A DNA stretch of 50,186 bases, from the IMG/VR virus record IMGVR_UViG_3300015371_000057, positions 1 to 50,186 of that record. One strand, given 5' to 3'. Origin of the DNA: a virus. The translations under genes and the position numbers were made by a program. Numbering within the stretch: position 1 is the stretch's first letter; each line of letters opens with the position of its first letter. Of the stretch, positions 34,215-42,823 are shown one piece after another. Under the pieces are notes generated by a model. The model did not search any database, was not told the DNA's origin, and was given only the letters and a program-made list of their open reading frames with translations.

Positions 34215-35147
34215 ATGGCGAATCCCAAGTCCTTCCCCCTGGTGCGCGGTCGGGTCATGCGCGTCACCAAGGTCGACGGTTGCTGCGCCCCGGTCTTCGG
34301 CGACGACAACCAGGTCGTCACCGAGGGCTTCGTCTCGGTCGCCCTGACGGCGAACGTGAACGAGCCCGAGGAGATCAGCGTCGTCAACGCCGCGGGCAAG
34401 ACCTGCGTCCGCGACCCAGGGTGCCCCGAGTTCCAGGGCTACAACGCCGAGATCACCTTCTGCGAGGTGTCGCCGTGCCTGTTCTCGCTCGTCACCGGCC
34501 AGCCCTCTGTCATGGACGGGGACGGCGAGGTCATCGGCTTCCGCATGAACACGTCGGTGTCGACCTGTGACAGCGGCTTCGCGCTGGAAGTCTGGATGGG
34601 CGTTCCGGGCGTGGCTTGCTCGGGCGATGCAGGGGCGTTCGGTTACCTGCTGCTGCCGTGCCTCCAGGGCGGCGTCGTGGGCGACTTCACGATCGAGAAC
34701 GCCGCCGTCACGTTCACGGTGACCGGCGCGGTCACCAAGGACGGCAACGGCTGGGGCGTCGGCCCGTACAACGTCGTCGAGGACGCGGCCGGTGTCGACG
34801 GCCCGCTCCCCGATCCGCTGGACCCCGACGACCACCTCTACGTCATCTTCACGACGCTGGCTCCGCCCGCGCCGACCGATGGCTGCGTCCCGCTCGTCCA
34901 GGGCGGCGGCGGTGGTGGAACGGCGGCGACCGGCGCCACCGAGGTCGCTGGTGCTGGTGGCACGTGGAGCCCCGGTGGCTCGACGCCGCCTGCCTCCGTC
35001 AGCGCCTTGCAGTCGGCCAGCCCGGCGATCACGGCCAGCCCGACCACGGCCTGGTCGACCGGCAGCTTCGTGCAGACCGGCACCGCTGGTGCCGCTGGCC
35101 AGGCCCACTGGGACGGCAGCGCCTGGGTCGCCGGAGTGGCGCCCTGA
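34215..35147 (+). CDS. Probable major tail protein with C-terminal decoration domain
   Basis: 310 residues. 'FPLVRGRVMRVTKVDGCCAP', 'VVTEGFVSVALTANVNEPEE', 'GYNAEITFCEVSPCLFSLVT', 'SGFALEVWMGVPG', 'GYLLLPCLQGG', and 'FTIENAAVTFTVTGAVTKDG' give the strand order of phage tail-tube proteins. After a Gly run, a 65-residue domain repeats the end of the 30856-31224 protein ('GTWSPGGSTPPA', 'ITASPTTAWSTGSFVQ', 'WDGSAWVAGVAP'). Odd point: it lies before the connector genes rather than just before the chaperones; a head protein cannot be excluded. Confidence 0.6.
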   Translation: MANPKSFPLVRGRVMRVTKVDGCCAPVFGDDNQVVTEGFVSVALTANVNEPEEISVVNAAGKTCVRDPGCPEFQGYNAEITFCEVSPCLFSLVTGQPSVMDGDGEVIGFRMNTSVSTCDSGFALEVWMGVPGVACSGDAGAFGYLLLPCLQGGVVGDFTIENAAVTFTVTGAVTKDGNGWGVGPYNVVEDAAGVDGPLPDPLDPDDHLYVIFTTLAPPAPTDGCVPLVQGGGGGGTAATGATEVAGAGGTWSPGGSTPPASVSALQSASPAITASPTTAWSTGSFVQTGTAGAAGQAHWDGSAWVAGVAP

Positions 35148-35167
35148 TCTGAGGGAGGATTGGCGGC

Positions 35168-35965
35168 ATGACCGCCTGTGTTCCCTGGGAGCCCGACTTC
35201 GGTTGCTGCGACGAGTGGGCCACGCTCGAACCCGAGTTGCAAGAACGCGCCGAGACACTGGCGTGGTCGACGTTGCGAGTGCTGACCGCGGGCAGGGTCG
35301 GCAACTGCCCCATCACCATGCGCCCGTGCCTCAGCGCGCCATGCTCAGTCTGCAACCCCGGAGGCCAGTGGATGATGCCGTTCATCCGCGACGGCAACTG
35401 GTACAACGCGATCTGCGGCACCGACCCCTGCTCGTGCGAGCGGCTGTGCGAGATCGTCACCCCCGGCCCGATCGCCATGCTGACCCAGGTGACGGTCGAC
35501 GGAACGGACATCCCGCTGGACAACTTCCGCGTCGATAACGGGAACCACCTGGTCAGGACGGACGGAAACTGCTGGCCGAGCTGCCAGGACATGAACCTCG
35601 CGCTGACCGAGCCCGGCACCGTCGGCATCACCTACGTCCCCGGCATCATCCCCGACGCGGCCGGGCTGTGGGCGGCGGGCGTGCTGGCCTGCGAGTTCGC
35701 CAAGGCGTGCTCGGGCAAGACCTGCCGCCTGCCCTCGACGGTCACGTCCGTCTCGCGTCAGGGCGTCACGATGACGATGGGCGGCGCGGGCCTCGGCATC
35801 AACGCGGCGCCCGAGATGTTCCCCGGCAACATGACCGGCATCCGCGAGGTCGACGCCTACATCGCCACGGTCAACCCGTACGCGCTGAAGGTGCCACCGA
35901 TGGTCTGGAGCCCTGACCTCCCGGCGACGCGCCACCGCTACACGACGTGGGCGGGCACGCCGTGA
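35168..35965 (+). CDS. Head-to-tail adaptor
   Basis: 265 residues, GAGGGAGG upstream. N-terminal 'CCDEWATLEPELQERAETLA' then 'WSTLRVLTAGRVGNCPITMR' and 'PCLSAPCSVCNPGGQW' is the pattern of actinophage adaptors (helical packing domain). A beta domain follows ('LTQVTVDGTDIPLDNFRVDN', 'LALTEPGTVGITYVPG'), then a C-terminal helix region 'GIREVDAYIATVNPYALKVP'. Sits on the portal ring. Many Cys. Confidence 0.75.
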   Translation: MTACVPWEPDFGCCDEWATLEPELQERAETLAWSTLRVLTAGRVGNCPITMRPCLSAPCSVCNPGGQWMMPFIRDGNWYNAICGTDPCSCERLCEIVTPGPIAMLTQVTVDGTDIPLDNFRVDNGNHLVRTDGNCWPSCQDMNLALTEPGTVGITYVPGIIPDAAGLWAAGVLACEFAKACSGKTCRLPSTVTSVSRQGVTMTMGGAGLGINAAPEMFPGNMTGIREVDAYIATVNPYALKVPPMVWSPDLPATRHRYTTWAGTP

Positions 35966-36462
35966 CCGTGGTCGACCCGATCGCGCCGCCGATGGTGGCG
36001 ATGGCGATGCAGGCGCTGAGCGAGTGCGTGTGCGAGCAGCTGGAGGAAGTCGGCGCGGGGCCGACGTGTTGGTGCGGCATCCTGCCCGGCGCGGCGGTGG
36101 CGTGGGACTACTGCGCGGGCGAGTGCTCGTCCGACCGCTGCGGCATCGGCTGGGTGCGGCTGGTGTCGGTGTTCCCCTACGGCATCTTCCCGACGCCCCA
36201 GCCTGACGACCACTGCACGCTCCCGCTGGCATGGGCCGTCGAGGTCGGCGCACTGCGCTGCATGCCGATCATGGTCGACGGCTCGCCGCCTCCCCCCGCC
36301 CTCATGAACGAGGTAGCGCTGAACCAGATCCTCGACGCTCGCGCCCTGCACTGGGCGATGAAGTGCTGCGACCTGCCCGTGGCCGCCAACGTCTACACCC
36401 CGCTCGGTCCGGACGGCGGCTGCGTCGGAGGGGCCTGGCAAGCCTGGCTGACGCTCGACTGA
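35962..36462 (+). CDS. Head-tail connector / tail terminator-like protein
   Basis: 166 residues from the GTG at 35962 (GTGA overlap). 'MAMQALSECVCEQLEEVGAG' and 'PTCWCGILPGAAVAWDYCAG', then 'GWVRLVSVFPYGIFPTPQ' and 'LPLAWAVEVGALRCMPI', ending 'AWQAWLTLD'. Gene order (after the adaptor, before the gp10-like gene) and the alpha/beta pattern suit a head-closure or tail-terminator protein. At least ten Cys. Confidence 0.65.
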   Translation: MTVVDPIAPPMVAMAMQALSECVCEQLEEVGAGPTCWCGILPGAAVAWDYCAGECSSDRCGIGWVRLVSVFPYGIFPTPQPDDHCTLPLAWAVEVGALRCMPIMVDGSPPPPALMNEVALNQILDARALHWAMKCCDLPVAANVYTPLGPDGGCVGGAWQAWLTLD

Positions 36463-36887
36463 TGGCGAAGGTCGAAGTCAGCATCCCGGACGCCAACATC
36501 ATTCGCGTCCTCAACTCTCCGGGCGGTCCGGTGTCGAACTGGCGCGACCAGGTCGGCCAGCGCGTCGTCAACACGGCGCGCACCCTCGCCCCCGTCAACA
36601 GCGTGCTCAACGCCCAGCACCGCGGCGGCGGGGTCGGCGAGTACAAGGCGTCGTTCGACTGGGAGCGCGGCCACTCCGGCAACCAGCACCTCGTGCGCGC
36701 CGTGATCACCAACTTCTCCGACCATGCCATCTACGTCGAGCTCGGACGTGGCCCGTCCTACTCGCGGCAGGTGTTCTCGTGGACCGGCTGGGGTGGTCAG
36801 ACCAGGGCCGTGCACGCGACGCGCGGCTGGGCCGGGCAACACGTCATGCAGCGGGCGCTCGATCAGGTGGCGCTGACTGCGGTGTAG
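36462..36887 (+). CDS. HK97 gp10-like tail completion protein
   Basis: 141 residues, ATG sharing a base with the previous stop. 'WRDQVGQRVVNTARTLAPVN' followed by 'GEYKASFDWERGHSGN' and 'VITNFSDHAIYVELGRGPSY' is the gp10-like order: a helix ending in 'A-tLAPV-tG', then strands with 'A-YvE-G'. The C-terminus 'GWAGQHVMQRALDQVALTAV' matches the closing helix. Joins the tail to the head connector. Confidence 0.8.
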   Translation: MAKVEVSIPDANIIRVLNSPGGPVSNWRDQVGQRVVNTARTLAPVNSVLNAQHRGGGVGEYKASFDWERGHSGNQHLVRAVITNFSDHAIYVELGRGPSYSRQVFSWTGWGGQTRAVHATRGWAGQHVMQRALDQVALTAV

Positions 36888-36893
36888 GTTCCC

Positions 36894-37301
36894 GTGACCA
36901 TGAGGCAATTCGGAACCGCTGCACGGCGTGGAGTCGCGGCCGTCAACAACCCAGCAGACATCGTGTTCCAGTGGGAGCGATCCGAGAACGTCTGGGTCGA
37001 CATGACCGCCCACCCTCCGACCACCGGCCAGATCGCCCTGTTCCTCGGCCACCAGGGCACAGGCGCGGCGGGCGTGCGGGCGATGTTCGAGCTCCTCTCC
37101 ACCGTCCTCGACGACGCCGACTACGCCATCATCGAGGACCAGCTGCGCGATGGGCTCGACGTGCAGGTCATCGTCGAGCTGGTCCAGTACCTGACGGAGG
37201 AGTGGTCCGGCCGCCCTACGTCGCCGCCCTCCGCATCGCCAACATCGCCATCGAGCACTGGGTTGTCATCGACGGAGAGAACCCTGGCTGCGATCCCCTG
37301 A
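36894..37301 (+). CDS. Tail assembly chaperone (short form)
   Basis: 135 residues from the GTG at 36894 (GTAGG 5 nt upstream; ATG at 36900 is the alternative). 'GQIALFLGHQGTGAAGVRAM' and 'ADYAIIEDQLRDGLDVQVIV' then 'ELVQYLTEEWSGRP' is the gpG-type chaperone. The Ser/Thr/Pro-rich end (TSPPSASPTSPSSTG) is the usual non-shifted tail. It occupies the fixed place just before the tape measure gene and is part of a -1 frameshift pair. Confidence 0.8.
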   Translation: MTMRQFGTAARRGVAAVNNPADIVFQWERSENVWVDMTAHPPTTGQIALFLGHQGTGAAGVRAMFELLSTVLDDADYAIIEDQLRDGLDVQVIVELVQYLTEEWSGRPTSPPSASPTSPSSTGLSSTERTLAAIP

Positions 37302-37558
37302 GCCTGCCGCCCGACCGGTTCTTCAACCACGTGCAGTGGTGGGCGATGCAGCGGGTCCGTGATGTCGACCGCTTCCTGGCCGATCTGGAGCGTCCGCTGC
37401 CCCAGGCGCCAGGCGCGCCGCGCGTCGTGACCGAGCGCGATCTGGAGCAGGACGCCGAGAGCTTCATGGCCTTCGCCAAGGCGTTCGGCATCTCGCCGCC
37501 CAAGCCTCGTGCTACGGCCAACGGCGACGCTGTCGTAACCTCTGCGCCAGCTTCGTGA
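37202..37558 (+). CDS. Tail assembly chaperone, -1 frame extension (long form)
   Basis: Open -1 frame relative to 36894-37301, continuing to the stop at 37558. Sequence 'PPYVAALRIANIAIEHWVVI', 'DRFFNHVQWWAMQRVRDVDR' and 'ERDLEQDAESFMAFAKAFGI' is the T part of a gpG-T fusion. No independent start with good spacing is present, so ribosomes probably shift by -1 between about 37190 and 37220 to make a fused protein. I do not see a canonical X-XXY-YYZ run in frame; the slip site is unassigned. Confidence 0.75.
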   Translation: MVRPPYVAALRIANIAIEHWVVIDGENPGCDPLSLPPDRFFNHVQWWAMQRVRDVDRFLADLERPLPQAPGAPRVVTERDLEQDAESFMAFAKAFGISPPKPRATANGDAVVTSAPAS

Positions 37559-37572
37559 GGTAGGGAGAGCCC

Positions 37573-40500
37573 GTGGCGCGCAACGTCGGCAGCATCGAGG
37601 TCACTGTCGATGCCAACACCGGCAAGCTCAAGGCCCAGATCACGCGGGCGGGCGAGGAGGCGGGCAAGGCCGGTGGCAAGGCCATCGAGGAGGGCCTGTC
37701 CGACGTCGACGGCCGAGAGCTCATCGCCAAGCTGAAGAAGATCAAGGCCCAGGCCGAGCGCGCCCTGTCCGGGGTGGAGATCGACATCGGCGTCGACAAG
37801 GCCAAGGCCCTGGCCGACATCCGAGAGCTGGAGCAGCGGCTGCGCGCCGCGCAGCTCGAAATGCATGTCGAGCCCGATCTGCGCACGGTCGGCCTGGAGG
37901 CCGAGATCGCCCGGATGCGCCAGCGCCTGCTGAACGATCTCGACCTCACCGTCGAAGGCAAGCTCAACGACAAGCGCCTCCTGGCCGATGCCGAGAAGGC
38001 CAAGCACCTGATGGAGACGGTGCTCAGCCGGGTTGAGGCGCGCGTCGAGATCGCCATCGACAAGAACCAGACGAACGCTCAGCTCACGGCCCTCCACGCC
38101 GAGATGGAGCACCGCCTGTCCGACATCGAGGCGGACATCGGCGTCAACGACACCCAGGTCATCGCGGACCTGCGCCGTCTCCAGGCCCGGCTGCAAGCCG
38201 AGCACCTGCTGCTGAAGATCGAGGGGGAACTGGACCCCGACATCGAGCGCAAGATCCGAGCGCTGGAAGCGCGCCTCGGCAGCTTCCGCATCAACGTCAC
38301 CGGCCAGGTGAACCGCGGCGACTTCGCCGTCATCAAGAAGCAGATCCAGGCTCTGCTCGGTGAGGTCGATGCCAACGTCGACCTGCAACTGTCGATCGAC
38401 GAGGCCGTCGCCAACGTCGAGGCGCTCAACGCCGAGCTGAAGCGCTCGGGCAAGCTCCCGGTCGACGTCGACCTGACAGAGGCGCGCCGCTCGCTGGAGG
38501 TCTTCCGCTCCATCCAGGAGCACAACGACATCGAGCTCCCCGTCGACATCGACATCAGCTCGCTCGATGCTGCGCTGGCGCGGATGGAGGCGCAGTCAGC
38601 GGCCAGTGGCGGCGACTCCGGTGACGCCTTCGCCAAGGCCTTCCAGTCGAAGTCCGGCGACGGGTTCAAGCTGCTCCCCGGACAGGTCAAGGAGTGGGCG
38701 CCGCTGATCGGCGTGGCCCTCGGCCCCGCGGTGCAGTTGCTGGAGGGGGCGCTGGGCGGCGCCCTCCAGGTCGTCTCGTCGGCCTTCTCGGCGCTGGGCG
38801 GCGCGGCCGGTGCCGCGACACCGATCGTCGCCGGACTCGGCGCGGTGATGGGGGCGGTCGTCATCGGCTCGCTCGGCATGGGCAAGGCCATCAAGGCCAG
38901 CTCCGAAGCCTTCACCGAGATGGAGGACACTGGCACCGTCAGCGAGGCGACCTTGAAGAAGGTCGACAAGGCGATGCGCAACCTGACCCCCGCGGCGCGC
39001 GAGGTGGCGCAGGAGATCGCGGCGATGCTGCCGCAGTTCCGCAACCTCCAGGACATCGTGTCGTCCCACCTGTTCGCAGGCATGGGGGCCGAGCTGCACT
39101 CGCTGAGCGCGGAGACGCTCCCCGACCTGACGGCCATGTTCTCGCTGGCCGCCGACAGCGCCAACCGCTTCGGCAAGCAGATGCTCGATGCGCTCCGCGG
39201 CATCGACTTCACGGGCACCTTCGCCGCCGTGCAGCCCGCCATCGACGCGCTCGGCCGGGCCATCGCCAACGTCGTGCGGGCCATCGAGCCCTTCCTGAAG
39301 GCCGCGGCGCCCGCGGCCCGAGAGCTGGCGAACTGGATCGAGGAGGGGTCCAAGTCCTTCCTCAACATGGTCCGGGCGGGCGCGGGCAGCGGCAAGATCA
39401 CCCAGTTCCTGCTGGAGGGCGTCTCGTCGCTGAAGGACTGGGCGCGCCTGATCGGGGCGGTCGGGGACGCGCTGTTCACGCTGTTCCAGGCGGGCAAGTC
39501 GGGCGGCGACGGCATGGTCAAGTCGCTGACCGACATCGTCGGCAAGTGGGACGCCTGGATGGAGTCGGCCAGGGGGCAGAAGGCCCTGTCCGACTTCTTC
39601 GCCACCAGCCGTCAGCTCCTCAGCGACCTTGTCCCGCTCATCAAGGGCGTGGCCGATGGCATCGCCAACATCGTGACCCCGGCCGCGGGGACCAGCTTCC
39701 GTCAGCTCACCACCGGGCTCGGTGACATCGCGCGGGTGGCGGGCGAGCTGATCAACGTCTTCAACCGCATGAACATCACCGGCACCTTGGTGCAGGCGTT
39801 CTCCACCTTCGCCAAGGCCCTGGAGCCGGTGATCCCATCGTTGACCCGGCTGGCCGACGCCATCGGTGTCTCGCTGGCCCACGCCTTGCAGGTCGCCACC
39901 CCGTTCATCACGACCCTCGCCTCGGTCATCGGCACCCTGGCCGACATCCTCGTCCCACTGGCCCCGGCCATCGTCGCCATCGGGATCGCCTTCGCGGGCT
40001 GGAAGATCATCAGCAGCGTCATGGGCTTCGTCAACCAGGCCATCGAGGGGGTCAGCAAGCTCGGCCAGCAGTTCAGCGCGACCCAGGGGGCCATCGAGAA
40101 GTTCCCGCAGGCGCTGACCAACGTCCGTGCCGCCTTCACGGACCTCCAGGGACCCGGCATCACCTTCGCCGACAAGGTGCGCTCCTCGTTCAGCGAACTG
40201 GGGACGCAACTCCCCGCGCTCGCCCGTGGCGCCGCGGCCTCGGCTGGCGTCGCGCTCGCCTCGGGGCTCGGCATCGCCTTCGGCGCCCAGATGGTGTCGA
40301 CCGGCCACGGCATGTCGGAGAAGGTGACCGGCGTGCTGACGACCATCGGGTCGGCCGTCACCGCCTTCGCCACGGGTGGCCCGATCGTCGGCGCGGCCTC
40401 GGTCGGCATCGGACTGATTGCAAACGCATTCATGAATAGCGCCCGCAAGGCCGAGGAGGCCAAGGCCGAGGTCGACGACTTCGCCAAGGCGCTGCTCAAG

Positions 40501-42822
40501 ATGCGCGACGGGGCCAGCGACGCCGATGCCGTGAACATCGTCCTCGACAAGCTCAAGGGCAAGGGCAACGACGTTCGCGACGCCTTCCAGAAGATGGGCC
40601 TGTCGGTCGGTGACTGGGCCGACGAGGTGATCAGCGGGAGCAAGTCCGCGCAGCAGGCCACCGCCGACTGGCTGGAGACGATCGTCGGGGCCAGCGACCC
40701 GCTGGTCGAGATGGTCCGCAGCGGCAAGGTGTCGCTGGGGGATCTGCGCGCCGAGTTCGACCTCATGAACACCGACGCCGGGCTGGCGACGGGTGCCTTC
40801 GCCCACCTCGGTGACGTGCTGGCGGAGAACGACATCTCGATGCAGAGCGCGCACGGGATGTTCGAGCTCCTCAACGACTCCCAGAGCCAGCTCGGCAAGG
40901 GGGCCGAGGAGGCCGCTCGCCAGACCTTCGAGGCTGGCTCCGCGATGGACAAGGCCGCCGACTCCGGCGAGAACGCAGCTGCGGGCTTCGACGCGGCGAG
41001 CGACTCGGCCACGAAGGAGGCCGAGGCCGCGGCGACGGCCGCCAGGCAGATGGCTGACCTGGAATCCCAGCTGAAGAACACCGAGGGCACCGCCAAGGCC
41101 GCTTCCCAGGGGTTCGACTCGATCAGCGACGCCGTGTTCGGCATCGCCGGTCCGATGAGCGCGGCCGAGGTGGCGATGGCCGGGGTCGGCAAGGCCGCGG
41201 ACGACGCCGCCAAGAAGGCCGATGCCTTCGGTGAGGCGATGGACAAGCTGATCTCGCCGAAGCTCGATGCCGCCGCGGCGCTGTCGGCCTACAAGCAGGG
41301 CATCGACGACATCAGCAAGTCGCTGGAGGACAACGGCAGGAGCCTCGACCTCAACAACGAGAAGGGCCGCAACAACGCCGAGGCGATCCGCTCGCAGATC
41401 GAGTCCATCGACGCCTGGGGCCAGGCCGCGCTCGCCAACGGGGTCAAGCAAGAAGACGTCAACACGATGATGCAGGCGATGCGCGACTCGCTCATCGAGC
41501 AGGTCGGCGCCTTCGACACCGCGGGGCAGTCGGCCGAGGAGTACATCAACCAGCTCGGCCTGACCCCGGACAACATCCGCACCATCGTCGAGACGCCGGG
41601 CCTGCTCGACGCGACGAAGCAGATCCTTTCCTACGACACCGACATGGACGGCATCGACGATCGCGTCGACACCACCTTCTCGGCCAACAACCTCGACTTG
41701 GTCAAGTCCGCGCTGGCCGAGTACGGGGTGGACCTGTCGAAGGTCCCCGACGACGTGCTGACCACGTTCCTCCAGCAGAACTGGCAGACCGTCCACGACC
41801 AGGCCCAGACCCTCGCCACCGACGCCCAGACGGTCACCGACACCCCAGCCACGGTGCAGATGAGCTCGACCGGCGCCGACACCGTGACCGGCCAGATCCA
41901 GGCCGTCGCCGAGGGCATGTTCGGGATCGACAACAACCCGGCCACCGCCACCGTCTCGCCGGAGGGAATCGAGCAGACCAACACCGACCTCGCCACCGTC
42001 GACTCCAACCTCAACACCGTCGACGGCAAGACGGCCAAGCCGCAGGTCGAGCTGGTGAACAACCTCATCGTGCTCGCCGTCCTGGCGACGATCACCGACG
42101 AGGTGAAGAAGCTCGACGGCATGAAGGCGTCGCCCGACGTGAAGATCCCCAACTTCGGCACCGTCGTCGGCCAGACGGTGGTGATGACCGCGCTCCTCAC
42201 TCAGCTCGGCCAGCAGAAGCCCGCCCCGCAGGTGACGCTGCCGACCTTCCCTACGGTCGTCGGCCAGGTGATCGTGATGAATGCACTCATCCAGCAGCTC
42301 GGTCAGCTGCGCGCCGCGCCCAGCGTCACGCTCGCCAACTACGGCGCGGTCATCGGCCAGATCGTCGCTCTCGGCCTTGCCGTCGCCGGGCTTGACCGGA
42401 TGAGCGCCTCGGTGAGCGTGAGCGCGCCGGGCCTGAACGAGACGATCAACGGCTTCCGCACGCTCAACACCCTCATCACCCAGACCAACGGGCGCGTCGC
42501 CACCGTGACCACCCGCAACGTGACCATCAACTCGACGCAGCAGGGCATGGCGGGCGCGCTCATCACTCACCCGATGAACATGAACGTCGGGGAGCGCGGG
42601 CTGCGCGAGGCGCTGATCCCGCTCGACCTGCCGCTGTCGCGAGTGAACCCGAACGTGCGCGGGATGGCCGAGCAGCTCCGTGGCGAAGGCGGCACCGTCT
42701 CGGCTGGCACGATTCTCCGCCAGGTGAACGTGACCAACAACATCGAGGTGAGCTCCTCATCCGCTGACCCGGTGGCGATCGCCACCCAGGTCATCAACCG
42801 CGCTGCGGCGATGGCGAACTGA
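37573..42822 (+). CDS. Tape measure protein
   Basis: 1749 residues from the GTG at 37573 (TAGGGAGAG upstream), the largest gene. The first 330 residues consist of repeated helix/strand units; several hydrophobic stretches lie at about 400-440 and 790-980, followed by coiled-coil regions. At about 1.5 A per residue it predicts a tail near 260 nm. Odd points: a calcium-loop-like DTDMDGIDDRVD at about 1355-1366, and three 31-residue repeats at 42124-42402. C-terminus binds the tail-tip proteins encoded next. Confidence 0.95.
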   Translation: MARNVGSIEVTVDANTGKLKAQITRAGEEAGKAGGKAIEEGLSDVDGRELIAKLKKIKAQAERALSGVEIDIGVDKAKALADIRELEQRLRAAQLEMHVEPDLRTVGLEAEIARMRQRLLNDLDLTVEGKLNDKRLLADAEKAKHLMETVLSRVEARVEIAIDKNQTNAQLTALHAEMEHRLSDIEADIGVNDTQVIADLRRLQARLQAEHLLLKIEGELDPDIERKIRALEARLGSFRINVTGQVNRGDFAVIKKQIQALLGEVDANVDLQLSIDEAVANVEALNAELKRSGKLPVDVDLTEARRSLEVFRSIQEHNDIELPVDIDISSLDAALARMEAQSAASGGDSGDAFAKAFQSKSGDGFKLLPGQVKEWAPLIGVALGPAVQLLEGALGGALQVVSSAFSALGGAAGAATPIVAGLGAVMGAVVIGSLGMGKAIKASSEAFTEMEDTGTVSEATLKKVDKAMRNLTPAAREVAQEIAAMLPQFRNLQDIVSSHLFAGMGAELHSLSAETLPDLTAMFSLAADSANRFGKQMLDALRGIDFTGTFAAVQPAIDALGRAIANVVRAIEPFLKAAAPAARELANWIEEGSKSFLNMVRAGAGSGKITQFLLEGVSSLKDWARLIGAVGDALFTLFQAGKSGGDGMVKSLTDIVGKWDAWMESARGQKALSDFFATSRQLLSDLVPLIKGVADGIANIVTPAAGTSFRQLTTGLGDIARVAGELINVFNRMNITGTLVQAFSTFAKALEPVIPSLTRLADAIGVSLAHALQVATPFITTLASVIGTLADILVPLAPAIVAIGIAFAGWKIISSVMGFVNQAIEGVSKLGQQFSATQGAIEKFPQALTNVRAAFTDLQGPGITFADKVRSSFSELGTQLPALARGAAASAGVALASGLGIAFGAQMVSTGHGMSEKVTGVLTTIGSAVTAFATGGPIVGAASVGIGLIANAFMNSARKAEEAKAEVDDFAKALLKMRDGASDADAVNIVLDKLKGKGNDVRDAFQKMGLSVGDWADEVISGSKSAQQATADWLETIVGASDPLVEMVRSGKVSLGDLRAEFDLMNTDAGLATGAFAHLGDVLAENDISMQSAHGMFELLNDSQSQLGKGAEEAARQTFEAGSAMDKAADSGENAAAGFDAASDSATKEAEAAATAARQMADLESQLKNTEGTAKAASQGFDSISDAVFGIAGPMSAAEVAMAGVGKAADDAAKKADAFGEAMDKLISPKLDAAAALSAYKQGIDDISKSLEDNGRSLDLNNEKGRNNAEAIRSQIESIDAWGQAALANGVKQEDVNTMMQAMRDSLIEQVGAFDTAGQSAEEYINQLGLTPDNIRTIVETPGLLDATKQILSYDTDMDGIDDRVDTTFSANNLDLVKSALAEYGVDLSKVPDDVLTTFLQQNWQTVHDQAQTLATDAQTVTDTPATVQMSSTGADTVTGQIQAVAEGMFGIDNNPATATVSPEGIEQTNTDLATVDSNLNTVDGKTAKPQVELVNNLIVLAVLATITDEVKKLDGMKASPDVKIPNFGTVVGQTVVMTALLTQLGQQKPAPQVTLPTFPTVVGQVIVMNALIQQLGQLRAAPSVTLANYGAVIGQIVALGLAVAGLDRMSASVSVSAPGLNETINGFRTLNTLITQTNGRVATVTTRNVTINSTQQGMAGALITHPMNMNVGERGLREALIPLDLPLSRVNPNVRGMAEQLRGEGGTVSAGTILRQVNVTNNIEVSSSSADPVAIATQVINRAAAMAN
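42124..42402 (+). repeat. Three 31-residue tandem repeats in the tape measure C-terminus
   Basis: Units begin KASPDVKIPNFGTVVGQ, KPAPQVTLPTFPTVVGQ and RAAPSVTLANYGAVIGQ, each 93 bp, with a weaker unit on either side. Each unit is a Pro-containing strand plus a hydrophobic helix. Confidence 0.7.
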
Positions 42823-42823
42823 G

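Noticed and set aside
37202-37204. GTG as an independent start for the second chaperone product
   Set aside because: GGAGGA ends immediately before it with no spacing, and known homologous gene pairs use -1 frameshifting.
38596-42570. A minus-strand open frame of about 1320 codons opposite the tape measure gene
   Set aside because: It is an effect of high-GC third positions in the tape measure gene; its product is a low-complexity Arg/Gly/His/Ala-rich sequence with no ribosome-binding site.
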